Shown in pieces: positions 49,163 through 60,500 of a DNA stretch of 64,000 bases (position 1 is its first letter; the number at the start of each line of letters is the position of its first letter). Under the pieces are notes generated by a model. The model saw only the letters and a program-made list of their open reading frames with translations. It had not been told where the DNA came from and did not search any database. Where the stretch lies: positions 10,300,400-10,364,399 of the forward strand of contig NC_066586.1 of NCBI RefSeq assembly GCF_905475345.1, written 5' to 3'. Position numbers and translations under genes: made by a program. The DNA comes from Vespula vulgaris (lineage: Eukaryota; Arthropoda; Insecta; Hymenoptera; Vespidae).

Positions 49163-50400
49163 GTCTGTCTCTCTTTGACACTCCTGTCTTTTTGTATGCT
49201 TTTTCTATCGCTTTATGTAAGCAAAAAGAAAAAGAAGAGAGAGAGAGAGAGAGAGAATCGAGCGTACTCACGCGAGCACTACTCTTATCAAACGGGTGTC
49301 CATTATTCACGCGTCTGCGAAACACCCTCTCCTTTTACAATAGCTATCTACCCCGCACGGCTCGTGTTCACGTTCGATCGATCAAGTCTGCCTGCTTCGA
49401 CAGTCATATCCGCTGTTTTTTAAAGAAGATCCAAAGTCGTGCACGCGTTCCATCAGCTGCTATTCCGACGCTTTCCTTCCTTCTTCAATTTCAATTATTC
49501 TCTTTGTAATTGGCAAGAATCAATCGGTACAAAATAATACGCGACATCTAATCGAATTCATTGACAAGCCCGTTACCGATAACCTTAGGAGATTCTAATT
49601 AAGAAAAAAAAAACGATCGATACTAAACTATGCGTGTCTTTCTTTCGTCATCTTGAACACTCAAATAATTTTATCTGAGACCATTCGTTCTATACTACAT
49701 CGATTCCCTTTAACCCTAAGGGCAAGTGTATTCTTTGAATTTCGCGAATTTTTGATAATATCTCGAAGTCCCGGTTCAGTCAGAAATCGTCTCTCTTTGA
49801 ATCCTTCCAAGAGACGCTACGAAATTCCACTATGGATAGTGCCCGAAGCAAATAGGGGTTAAAGGGGTGGGGCTGCAATGGCTCGAGGCAAAACCTCAAA
49901 CGTATCTACACATATATTCAACGGTAGGATCGGTTCCTTGCATCGATGTTGGCCTAGGAATGAAAAGCAAGCTTCGGCTCTCCTCATCTCTTCTTTTTCC
50001 TCCTCTTCTTCCTCTTTCTCTTCTTCCCCTTCTTCTTTTTCCCTCCTCGAACCAGCTGCCGATTCAATATTCGTTTTTTTTTTGCATATAACTTTCCATT
50101 TGCATGGCTTTCCTTTTTCCACTCTCCTTCTTTTCTCATCGGCTCAACTTTCTTTTTCTAACTTTTGACATAGTTCACTGATCTTACTAAATCTCAAACT
50201 TTTTATCATTGTACGTCTACGTACATTGTATGATATTGAAAAGTCTTAAAATATCTTTTCTGTAAAATTATCTCGAGTATCAGAAGCTATTAAAGAACAA
50301 CAGCAGTGATCTCGAGAGTCGAGCGAATTCTCTCTTAATCAACGTAGTTTCACTGGCGTCAGCATTCGTTAAGAAATATAATCGTTCTCACGTCTGATAT
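47900..50400. other. Non-coding sequence
   Basis: A 15-bp direct repeat GCTGGAAAATGCCGT occurs at 48742 and 48792. Otherwise there are pyrimidine tracts and unique sequence. Confidence 0.4.
49128..49171. repeat. (CT)n-(CTGT)n array
   Basis: Pure CT followed by three CTGT units. A GA tract of opposite orientation follows at 49236-49256. Confidence 0.9.
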
Positions 50401-50430
50401 AGAGTATGCGAATTTGAGATATAAAAGCCA

Positions 50431-50511
50431 GGAGAGAAAGAGAGAGAGAGAGACAGAGAGAGACAGAGAAAGAGAGACAGAGAGCGAAATAGAGAAAGAG
50501 AGAAAGGAATG
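50431..50511. repeat. (GA)n-rich array
   Basis: GA repeat with regular GACAGA interruptions, just upstream of the CpG-rich island. Confidence 0.85.
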
Positions 50512-50559
50512 AGAGAGGGAGAAGCTGGTAAAGCAAGGGACGGGTAATTCGGAAAGTTG

Positions 50560-51106
50560 TATGACGTACGAGCGTGCGTTAGTCTGCAATGAACGCGGAG
50601 GACGAGAACGAAGAGAGAGGCTATCCGCGGACAAGTCCAATTTAGGATTTTGCAATTCCAATTGCCGCGGTAGCGACCCTTAGCCAGATATGCAGATTCG
50701 GAGGTTGGGAGTCCTCCTTCGTCCCGCCTAGTCCCGAACTCCTCCATTGCAGTGTACTTGCTCGTTGCCAGTACGACGACGGGTTCTCGTTCCGGATAAA
50801 ACGCTCGCGGAATAGGAGTTTCCACGAGCTCGCACGACCCATTCCATCTCGCTCGTTACCACCGCTAATGCACGTCGTCGAAAACGGTAGAGAGTGAACG
50901 AAAATGCGTTTATATATGCGCCGAATTCTGCTCAGCAAAGTCCAACGGAAAGCACGACAGCGTTCCGTGTTTCGTGAGGTAAAGCTCTTTCGTACGAAGA
51001 GCTGTTCACCGCACACGATGTGTGCCGGTAGTGATGGTGATGGTGGTGGTCGGGTGGCTGCCTTCCAAGAGGACCATCGCAATTTGTAGCGTCGAACAAA
51101 GGTAAT
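50560..51106. promoter_or_regulatory. CpG-rich island, possible alternative first exon
   Basis: The segment is CpG-rich and stays open in frames on both strands (a 165-codon minus frame and a 61-codon plus frame), which reflects composition rather than coding. Two donor-like sites occur on the plus strand: TTCGTGAG|GTAAAGC near 50980 and CGAACAAAG|GTAATT near 51101. A GATGGTGATGGTGGTGG run lies between them. It might be a promoter with a non-coding exon. Confidence 0.2.
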
Positions 51107-51239
51107 TACCGTATGCGTTGTTAGTGGTCCACCAAGCACGCATCAAGGACGACGCGTCATGGTACTCTAATCTCTGCCTCCTCTGTTCTCTGATTCCTAA
51201 CCCAATATGTCGTAACTTCTGACACTCACTCGTTTGTCT

Positions 51240-53320
51240 CTTTCTCTATCTCTGTCTCTCTCTCTCTCTCTTTCTTTGTATCTTTTTTTTTTATTTATAA
51301 TAAGAAATCACATATACATGATGCTCTAATGTGCTTTCAGTCTTTTCTTTATCATACACCATTCCTCGGCACACTTCCGCGAAGATCGAGGAAATTCACG
51401 ATTATTAGGAAGCCCTTCAAGTCCATCGTCGTACGATTCGCATCGTCGAAGCAAGTATTAAAGGTATTCCAAGACGCAGTATTAAAGTCTTGAACACGAA
51501 AGGTAAAATTAAGAACACGCCGTGCTGGATTCAGTTAGGAAGGATATAAATTGCAAGAGAGCCCACCACCAGTCGAAGTCCCTCGAGGCAGAACGGAGAA
51601 AAGTTTTCTGCTGGTGCTCGCGTAACTCGAAACTCGTGCCGCCGGAAAACGGAAAAGAGCACCCTCGTACATCAGCCACACCTTTACTCCTTCCTCTACC
51701 TTGTCTCACCCGTCCGCCCTTTACCTTCCATCCGTTATGCGACCATTCGCTTTGGCTCTATCTCTTTCTCCTTTTTTTTATACCTTTCGTATTTTCCTGA
51801 TTAAGGTCATGCAGAAAACACAATAAAGCCTTCTATCGATCTTTTTTATTTTCAAATATTATTTTCATGTCTCAATCCTAAGATTTTCTGATAACGAAAA
51901 TTCTAATTGTCATTTCTATGCCTACTATAAAACTTCGTCACATTCTCGTGTTACCGACATTATAAATGATTTTAACTTAGCACCGCATAAATTATAATAC
52001 ATTATCCGCATAGAGAGAAGCTCGAGCGTACCGTCGCTGGTCGGTATTCTTTCCTCAGCACTTTTTCACGCTATAATCGAGCAGTTAAGGAGATAAATTT
52101 GACGTCAGCGGCAGAGGCCGTCGATGTGCCACGTGAAAAAAAAAAAAACGTTGCCTCCAACGGGCGTTTATTTGCTTGGAATGAGCTGGAGTATACGTGT
52201 TAAAGTTAATAGATAAAGGAGCTAGAAAGGAGCATGGGTGGATCGAAAAGTGAGAAGCTCGATCGAAAATTAACGAAGTATCGAAGGTAGATGAGAAATT
52301 TATTGAAGAGTGAAGGATAAGTTCGCTGGAGAAGAAGAGAGGAAAAAGGAGAGAAAAAAACATTTATTACGTACTCCTCAAGCACATTTAATTTTTCCTT
52401 AAATTCAATTTTCACCGCCTGAAGCTATTGTTAGAGCTGAGTCGATGATCGGAGAAGAAGTCCCATCGAAACGTCGTCGAACTTCAACGAAAGCTTCGAT
52501 GATTTCGCATTCTTTTTTCATTCTTTCTCTTCGTTGAACGTTCGCACATTTCATCCTGAATGAAATGCATCCGGAGGTAGTCGCCGTAAAGTTACCGTCG
52601 GTAAAGCCATCTGCGATATTCTCGAAAGTACATAAAAAAAAGGAGAAGAAGAAGAGGGGTCTGCTAGGGTCCGTAGCGCGAAGTCAACTGGGAGAAGAGC
52701 GAACAGAAAGGAGTCTCGAGGATTATAAGAGGGAGTCTTCGCCTTCGTTCTATCGCATTAAAGCCATGCGCTAATTGGATCGGTTTTTCTGCTTCTTTCG
52801 CTTCGCTTCTCCGCTCGATTCCCGTCGTTCGTTGTCACTCGGCTTACACCCTTCCCGTCCCGTAGCCTTTCGTAAATGGCTGCAATGTGAAAGAGTAAAA
52901 GACGAGAGGATATATAAAAGAAAAGGAATAAGAAAAAAGACAAGACAAGGAATGAGAAGAAAAATCAGCTCATCATTGTTTCGACCGAGACAAGTTTCGA
53001 CGATAATCGTTAAATTTTTTCTAGCCGATTTTAGTTTATCTCGTGACAACACGTGCTATTACATACCGTATTTGCATGTATTTCGTTTGCCTTTTGTCTT
53101 CTTAGACCATCTTGGTTCATCATCTCCTGGAAGCAGTCGGTTGGCTTGCTAGAGAGGTAGGATTTCTAACCTTCACCGCTTTCGCTCTCTAGGTAGCTAA
53201 CTCATAACTACGTCACATCCTGCAGGTAATTGAAAACGTTATCTCGCACCCGGCTGCCTCCATCCTTTCCTACCATCGAGTCTGCCCCCATCCGCTCCCA
53301 TATCTCGAGAGTGCTCTCTT

Positions 53321-53361
<41 letters not shown>

Positions 53362-54140
53362 TTCTCATGCACAGAACGAGCTGGTAATTAACACCCCCAC
53401 TCGGCTTCCCGGATAGCTCCTGGAAAACTCGGAAAACTCATGATAGCATTCCGTATACTCTCTCTTTCTTTTTCATTCTCTATCACTCTAGTTACCTTCT
53501 TCTTTTTCGTCGTTTCATACACATTTTCGCTCAGAGGAACCTTTACCCTTCGCTTTGGTCCCTTTTCGTTCTTTCTCGGTTCCTTATTTTTAATCTTTTT
53601 TCATCTCCCATTTCGTCTTTATCTGTATCTCCTCTAGCTTCTGCCCGCACGCTTCGTATCGGTTAGCCGCTAGAGAGTTGGTAATCGGAAACTGTATTCG
53701 AGGTAAAGTGGATTCAGAATTTGGTTCGTTCACCGGTATTCTCTCTAGTTTCTTTCAAGAATTACCTACTTCGTATTTGTGAAGAATGAGGATGGGTGTA
53801 GAAAGATAGACATAGAAAGAATGAAAAGAGAGAGAAAATGAGGAAGAGAAGAGAAACTTGCTGATATATAAACATTAAGTGAGGGCTACTCTGAAGTTTG
53901 CAATGCTTCAGGAAACGAAGTTCATTGTATGCTGCATATTATTGATAATATAATCATAATTCGCTGAATTATTATTCTACTAAACTAATGAATTATTAGA
54001 ACTCGAAAGAAATCATGAGTCGAAATCGTAAAAATTCCGATGGATATTACTATTTTTTTTAGACGGTGTGATTAACATTCCATTGGATGGAAATCTTGAA
54101 TACGGAACTTTGGCATGTGCACGAAATAGACGAGGGGAAT
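51240..54140. other. Non-coding sequence
   Basis: Short CT arrays near 51250 and at 53318, purine- and pyrimidine-rich tracts, and no supported exon. Confidence 0.4.
53318..53362. repeat. (CT)n array
   Basis: CT tract with one CC interruption. Confidence 0.9.
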
Positions 54141-54549
54141 TTTTACGCACGAAGATCTCTAAGATTCAAACGGACAGAATTTAATCGTGGGAGAAGCACA
54201 GAAGGAGTTTCAGAAAATATATTCCAGAGTTGTACGAATATATCGTAGATATTTTCGAAGGTGGGCGAAGAATATTGGGGCGTAACCTCAGAACGAAACG
54301 CATATACGTGTTTTTGACGTGGAAAAATGGTCGATGTCAAAGGATGGCCGAGGTGCCGCACACAATTATCATAAAATATAAATAAAATAAGTTCTAGAGA
54401 GAGAAAGAAAAAGAGAGAGAGAGAAATGTGAGCGTAATATCGCCCAGTGGCGCGTGGAAGTATTTCGCGTTCTCCGTTAGGTAAGATCGGCCGGAAAGGA
54501 GAGAAAGATGACACGTAAGGGATCGATTTTCCTCCCGTCTACTTCTGTC

Positions 54550-54757
54550 CTAGACAGTGATAAATGGAAGGCATCTTTCAGCAAACTCTTGAAGCAGAGT
54601 ACCCTTCTCTTTTCTTACGAGCTTTCGGACGGCGTCTGATGTCGTTCCATTAATTAACGAAGAATTAGAATCATTCGCCGATTCTTCACTGAGCCAATAA
54701 GAGTCGAAGGAACCACATCGTTTTGACAATAGAACTTCCAAGGGAATGTCTCAATAC
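54550..54757 (-). CDS. Possible downstream exon of the minus-strand candidate gene
   Basis: On the minus strand a good acceptor (CATAACCATACAG) ends at 54758. Two frames after it look protein-like. One enters with a single leading base and reads VILSIETFPWKFYCQNDVV until TAA at 54654. The other cannot be reached from that acceptor because of an in-frame TGA; it reads EVLLSKRCGSFDSYW, then three N-glycosylation sequons (NDS, NSS, NGT), and meets a GTAAGA donor at 54618 or a stop at 54550. A further short donor-bounded segment ends at GGAAG|GTAAGA near 55099. The phases do not join the 55385 exon without extra exons. This is weak evidence for an exon cluster, not a gene model. Confidence 0.15.
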
Positions 54758-55202
54758 TCAAGATCACTCTGTATGGTTATGAGAAGAATTTTTAAGAAAT
54801 TTGATATAATTTGAAAACAGAGTTAACTTGGTTACATTATTTAAAGGAATTACGTTGATTCGACAGCTTTTCTGGAATGATGCTAGCTTGTTTTACAGAA
54901 CTGGATATAAAATACATATATAGACACATAGGAATTAAATATTCAGTATCTCGTATTCGGTTAATTCATACCCTTCATCCTGCTACTGAATCCTATTACA
55001 CTTCTCATTAGTGTCATGAAAACTTTTTGAAATTCTGACCTTACTGCCTTCTCGTTACTATGAGAATCTATTTATTCTTCTAGAACAAGGAAATCTTACC
55101 TTCCTCTCCCGATTTTGTTTTCAAGAGATTCGATACCCCTATTTCTACGTGTTTCAGTGTGAAAAGTAAAGCAACTCACGTTTTCTTTCTCGAACATCTT
55201 AC

Positions 55203-55385
55203 CGAATTCATCATTCGGCTATGAATACCGAGGAGGAATGGGTAGTCAGAGTCAACAAGCCGGAAGCCCATGGCGGTCAATCGTAGACACCATTCATCAA
55301 AAGTGTCCATCCTTGGAACGGCAACGAACGAACCCTTGTCCTCTTGGCGCTCAATCCGTCTAACAGTAGTCACTTCTGGTGGCAT
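55203..55385 (-). CDS. Candidate first coding exon of an unrecognised minus-strand gene
   Basis: On the minus strand an ATG at 55385 opens 61 codons that read MPPEVTTVRRIERQ and later DEWCLRLTAMGFRLVDSDYP. They end at MMNS, exactly before a GTAAGA donor (phase 0). The start context is GAGAATGCC (A at -3), with an in-frame stop 36 nt upstream, so this would be the true N terminus. Composition is balanced and not derived from repeats, unlike most open frames here. There is no signal peptide and no family I can name. If unspliced the frame runs 8 more codons to TGA. Tandem ETS/CRE-like promoter motifs lie directly upstream (55405-55428), which supports transcription leftwards. Possible following exons lie at 54550-54757, but the phases of exons I could identify do not join cleanly. 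The real structure is unresolved, and a decayed gene is possible. Confidence 0.35.
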
Positions 55386-55404
55386 TCTCGAGCGCGCGCA
55401 CAGC

Positions 55405-55440
55405 CACCTCCGGCGTCACTTCCGGCGTCACCTCTGCCTA
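55405..55440 (-). promoter_or_regulatory. Tandem ETS/CRE-like composite sites (12-bp repeat)
   Basis: Three adjacent 12-mers on the plus strand are CACCTCCGGCGT, CACTTCCGGCGT and CACCTCTGCCTA. Read on the minus strand they contain CCGGAAGTGACGCC, which is an ETS core (CCGGAAGTG) joined to an ATF/CREB half site (TGACG). This composite is typical of TATA-less housekeeping promoters and is often bidirectional. It sits 20-55 bp upstream of the minus-strand ATG at 55385, where a core promoter with a short leader would lie. The surrounding 55380-55620 sequence is GC-rich. Confidence 0.35.
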
Positions 55441-57720
55441 GCACCTCTCCGAAATGCCATTCTCATTGATTAATCGAAGCGAAGCATGTCGGGACTTGGC
55501 AACACCCTCCATTTCCTCTCTTACAGGCAACTCCTCTCTACGTTAACCACCACCACCACCACTAACACCACATCATCGACTCGACGACGTCGCTGACGGC
55601 GAACGCCGCTTGCTAGAACTCATCACCGTTGCTTGACTCACTCCTCCCTCTCTCTCTCTCTCTCTCTGTGTGTTTCGTGATCTCTCTGTCTTTGTCACAT
55701 TAGAGAAAGAAAACTTTCACTCTTCTATCTCTCTTTCTTTATCTATCTATGTATTCATGTATCTATCTTCTCTCGTTGTTCTAAGAAGGAAGCAATCCAT
55801 ACGATAATTTGCCTCTGTATCCATAAGATATTCGATAGTGGAATATCGACTTCCTTTCGCAACAAGAATAACACTCTAAGAAAGTTTCCTATCTCGACCT
55901 TATCATTCCTTATACGAGTCTCGTAGTGTAGATCGTCACGCGTCCGTTTCTCTAATCAGAACTTTTGATCGACTATTGAAACACTCGTACATTAATATTC
56001 GCTTGACCACGTGAAACTGATGGATCGCGAATCTGTAAGATAAAACTTTGCTTATCTATATTCATACCATGTATCTACATTTTGCGTTATTCTTCATTAG
56101 AATTTGTGATAGTAAATAAAGTACTGGAGTTTGAATAATTGTTGCATTTCTTTTTGTATATTTGCTGATGCTTAATTTCTTTTTTTTTCCTGAAAATAAG
56201 ACAGAAAAATGCAAGTATACTGTTGTCATTCTTCAAGTGATATTTTGTAAGAGCTTAATTTGAAAGTAATATAACTTTTAATGATCCTGTAGCAGACAAG
56301 ACATATTGACGTTATTATAAATCATATTTTGTAAATACTGTAGGAACATAATTAATGCAAGAAACACCGAGCATGTTAATTGCGATTCTCTCTTTCTTTT
56401 TAAAAGAATCGAAGATATAATGATGTTAAGTCTCAAGATTACAAGAATTTGTTATAACTTTTAACTTAAAACTTTCTGAAACGAAAGAATTCTAATCGCG
56501 CAATTGAAACGCTTTAAGGAATATCTGAAGAATTTCATTTAATGTCCAAAGCTGAAATAAATTTGGTAGAAATGCGAGAGCGGGATTGTAATCGATGCGG
56601 ACTTATTTACCGGGGTATCTGCATTGATCTCAGTAGAGGAGAACTGTTCACGAGGTTCGACCGTCGAACGCCCTGCTTCGATTGTTTTCTCGTCTCCACC
56701 GTAGATTATCGATCCTCCTACTTCAGGACTCACACCATCCGTACGGTACTCGCTCGGTATCGAGTTTCGGCTTTCATTCTGCATATAGCAGGCTTAGTTG
56801 TCACTTTATGGAATTAGATACTTTGGAGGACTGCTAAGATTCTCCGAGTAGTCGGAATAAACTTCGGAATCAACTACTTTTCTAAAAATTTACATTTTTT
56901 TTTTTGAGAGAGAAACTACTACCTTTCTGAAATTTACATTTCTTTATATATATACATTTCAGAATTCTTACTAAATTATCAGACGATATCTTTTTCTTTT
57001 CTTCGATCTTTAAATTATATATTATACGTTGAATATACTTTCGTATACGAGATAAAGAAGAAGAAGAAACCAAAAGGATAACTTCTACCTTTGTGAAAGA
57101 ACAAACGTTGATAGAATAAAAGCTTATTTGTGAACAATTGAACCTTTCCACGTGACTATGATTTTACTTCCGGCAGACAGGACAATCGCGTGATTGCGTG
57201 CATTACTTATTTCGCGACACGTGAAGCGGTCGAAGCGGAGTAATTGTGGCTATACTAGCTTCGACGAGCGAAGGACGGAGGTTAAAAATGCCGCAGTACG
57301 GTCATCATCGGCACCGGCAGTTCGAGCTATACCCTCGAGGGAATCGTCTTTATCGCCCTTATCCTCACCCTTATTCTTAGCCCTCTTCTCCTTCACATCG
57401 TAGTTCTCATCGTTATCGATACAATGAGGGAGTAGTTGAACGATGGAAGCCTACATTAATAGTCAGGTCAGTCAGTATACCCCATTGTGACACTCTGAAT
57501 TTATTAACAATCCTGGACAGTGGTTCTTTTTGCCTCGAAAAGGACTAGACTAGTTGCTGAGGAAGCATTTTCGCAGATCCTCTTTTCTTTCTCTTCACTT
57601 TTTTCATCGGAGATCAAAGATAGGAGAAAAAGAGAAAGAGGGGAAGAAAGAATCAGAGAGACAAAGAGTCGATCTCAAGGCATTGATTTTAATATCAATC
57701 GAGTTATGCAATATTTAGAT

Positions 57721-58411
57721 TATACAGGGTACGGCATAGAAACCTGGCGATTTTTGAAATAAGATAGATTTTTAAGTTTTTAATTTTTTATCAAGTTCTT
57801 TATGTCAATACAAAAATATTATCATGTTATTTTATTTTCTTAAAAGGATTTCAATGAGATGTGTTCCGTCATTCTTCAAACATTGTTTTAGTTTGTTTCG
57901 AAGATTTTTTATTACCCTCTCGAACATTTCGTTAGCTGTTGAACGACCATTTGTAAGGATGAAAATTAAGGTCCTTGCGCAAAATTCTACGAAGGCTTAA
58001 ATTTATAAACTACTGGCGTGTCTCTTGGCTGAATAACGTGGATTTTGTTGGATTACTGTTCTCATATTTTCAATGTTCTCTGCAGTTCGTATTGTACGAG
58101 TAGCACCGGGTGGCTTCATCATTAATGAAGAAGCACTATGCTGAAAATTTCGAACCTACAACTTTGTGGAGTTATGACAAAGAACAGAATCATGACGTTG
58201 GAATTTGAAAATGTACACGAAATAATCGTTGCATTCTAATAACTGATTCACTATTTTTAAAAAACGTTTCTACCACGAATGTTGTACAATACTATTCGGT
58301 CCATAATTATTAAAATAGCATCAATTAAGTTAAACTTTGTAGCGTTAGTTGAAATAATCGACGTTATGTGATAGTACAAAATTGTCAGATTCCTACGCCC
58401 TGATCTGTATA
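57721..58411 (-). mobile_element. Degenerate Tc1/mariner-like DNA transposon with TA target duplication
   Basis: The element is bounded by TA dinucleotides (57721-57722 and 58410-58411), the target duplication of the Tc1/mariner/IS630 superfamily. The left end reads TACAGGGTACGGCATAG and the right end, reverse complemented, TACAGATCAGGGCGTAGG. About 35 bp of each end align as diverged terminal inverted repeats, continuing into a shared ATTTT. TACAGGGT is a common insect element terminus. At 687 bp it is about half an autonomous element. It holds a decayed transposase on the minus strand and is certainly non-autonomous. Confidence 0.8.
57843..58234 (-). pseudogene. Decayed transposase (IS630/Tc1-mariner family) fragment
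   Basis: Minus-strand translation across frameshifts and stops gives segments of an insect mariner-like transposase in the expected order. An N-terminal helix-turn-helix remnant (RVHFQIP) begins near 58234. Then come KPPGATRTIRTAENIENM and NPRYSAKRHASSL, the linker and second DNA-binding part, and a KDLNFHPYK-like motif in another frame. After a large deletion the C-terminal ANEMFERVIKNLRNKLKQC and NDGTHLIEI follow. The catalytic DDE/D core is missing because of the deletion, and in-frame TAA codons interrupt the DNA-binding half. It cannot encode a working enzyme. Family assignment rests on the characteristic motif order known for these elements. Confidence 0.75.
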
Positions 58412-58419
58412 ATAGTTTT

Positions 58420-60370
58420 ACTATCACTACCCTTATCTCCGAGTTTTGTTAGCTACCGCATAGACTCTTCTTTCTTATAAACAACGACGACGACTCTCAA
58501 AGTGCGAATAACGAAAAGAGAATAGAAGAAACTCACGACGAGTTGTTACGTGCACTCGAGTAGAAAAAAGAAACTCTCGGTATAGCTACACGTAGGTCCT
58601 AGCGATGGTACTACAATTATATCTAGGAAGACTTCTAGCTTCTATGTGAATGGTCCTTTAGAAGCTCTGTCCTCTTCCCTTTATCTTCTTCTTCTGTTTC
58701 GTCTTCTCTCTCTTTCTCTCTCTCTTTATCTCTTGGTTGACCTAACGGTTGCACAGACCCAACAACAAGAAGGAAGAGACCGTGTCGACTTGGTACACCC
58801 TCCAGTGGCTTGTTAGTCGGAGATCCACGCGATCCGCGTAATTCCTGACGTCTTATTTAATTAGGCTCCTTTCAACGGCATTGTTAGGTACCGTCGAGAC
58901 TCGTTCGGCACTCGTACATGGCACCATCATGCACCATGTCTCACTAGTGCGACCTGTACGTGTTCAAGTTGGCCCAAGGCCAATGTGCAGCCTGGAATTA
59001 CGCTTCTTTTCAAGACTTCTTCCAGCCAGCCTTCTCTTCTTCTGTCCACTATGTCTCTTCTTTCCTTTTATCCATTCAACGTCGTCTTCTCTCACCGATC
59101 GTCCGGTTTTCTCTATCCATCTCTACCTTCGTCGTCTCGATTCTACCTTCCGCTTTTCATTGTATACGTACTTGAACTCGAGTATAGTAGTCGATCTGCT
59201 GCTCTTCTCTTCCGCTTCTTCGAGCAGAAGCAAAGAAACGACCATACAATGTCTTTTCCTCGACCGAAAAGACGTCTCTGATCGCGTAGAATCATTCTTT
59301 CTTGAAGATCCTATTGTCTAAATTTATCACTATATTTCGGAATCTTTGAACAAAAGAAAGAAGTCTCGTAAAATTGGCAAACATTTTGTTTTTTATTGTC
59401 ATTTTAAACTCATGTTTTTAACAAAAGATTTCTAAATAAGAAATGATGTGATCGTTTTGATCACAAGTTCCTTGTTTGATTGACTCTCGTACTTATTCTT
59501 CGTCAATATTAAACACGTTAAAAGATTGAAATCTCTAATTATTATTATTACTATTATTATTACTATTTGACTTTTTTTTATAGTCACGATCTGTAATGAA
59601 CAAATGTTGGTTATCTTTGAGAAAGAGATTCTTTGAGTTTTTCACGAACACAATGTTTGTTTAACGCAAAGGAAAGTAAGAAGTGGATCGGCGTTGGCGT
59701 CATTTCTTTTTTGCCTTGTATGACGCGAGATCACACAAGAGAATAGGATAAAAGGAGCCTTCATCTCAGCGAAGTGCCACTCCTCGACCTTATTTCACGC
59801 CTCTTCCGTCCGATTTCTACCTTTTTCGTCTTCAGAATTCATCGTGTAGGCCTCGCGAGGCATGCATGTGCATATCATTCATTAGGATCGCACGTTCGTC
59901 TGTGCGTCCGTGCGAGCGCGGGGTGGTACTTGACGCGTCACAGTAACGAAGTAGTGACGAGCATGCCACGGCACTTAATTAATTCTGATTAACCCGTAAT
60001 CACGTAGTCGTTCCGTGGCACTAGGAACCCCCCGTACAATTTGTGTCGCCGGTTATTAATTCTCGGCCTCTGCTCGAGGCCGTCCTTCCGCAAGTGCCTC
60101 GTCCGTGATATTTCAGGACACTTTACGGTTCCGTGATACCCATCGAACCCGTAACACGTGTCGCTCTTTCGAAGGTCGACCCTTAACGACCTGCTTAGTA
60201 CCTCTATACCGATACAACATAGACGAGCATTGTTTACTCTATTACTTTCAGGTTTATACATCAGTCTAATCTCACAGAGGGAATCGAATATAGTTCAATC
60301 AGGGATGCATCTACTGATTCAGGGTACGAAATTAAAGATCATTCCTTTGGATGTATTCGTTGCACGTATA
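58420..60370. other. Non-coding, locally GC-rich
   Basis: The 58880-59330 frames are low-complexity Ser/Leu/Phe translations of a pyrimidine-rich stretch. The 59700-60270 part is CpG-rich, with a TTAATTAATTCTGATTAA homeodomain-like site cluster near 59975 and a perfect hairpin CGGCCTC-TGCTC-GAGGCCG (60064-60082). An enhancer is possible. Confidence 0.3.
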
Positions 60371-60377
60371 TACTCCT

Positions 60378-60500
60378 ATCTGTCTATCTATCTATCTATC
60401 TACTTAGCTATCCATATACCTATTTATCTATCTACCTATCTATCTATCTACTTACCTATCTATATACCTATTTATCTATCTACCTATCTACCTACCTATG
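60378..60500. repeat. (TATC)n array with a 48-bp higher-order unit
   Basis: TATC units mixed with TACC and TTAT variants. A block of about 48 bp starting ACTTA(G/C)CTATC occurs twice in tandem, with the same order of variant tetramers. Confidence 0.85.

Noticed and set aside
50642..51139. 165-codon minus-strand frame
   Set aside because: High CpG content removes stop codons on both strands. There is no motif, and the opposite strand is equally open.
56539..56817. Overlapping open frames on both strands near 56.5-56.8 kb
   Set aside because: The minus-strand frame has a true ATG and mixed composition, but no promoter, acceptor or family supports it and the length is expected by chance.
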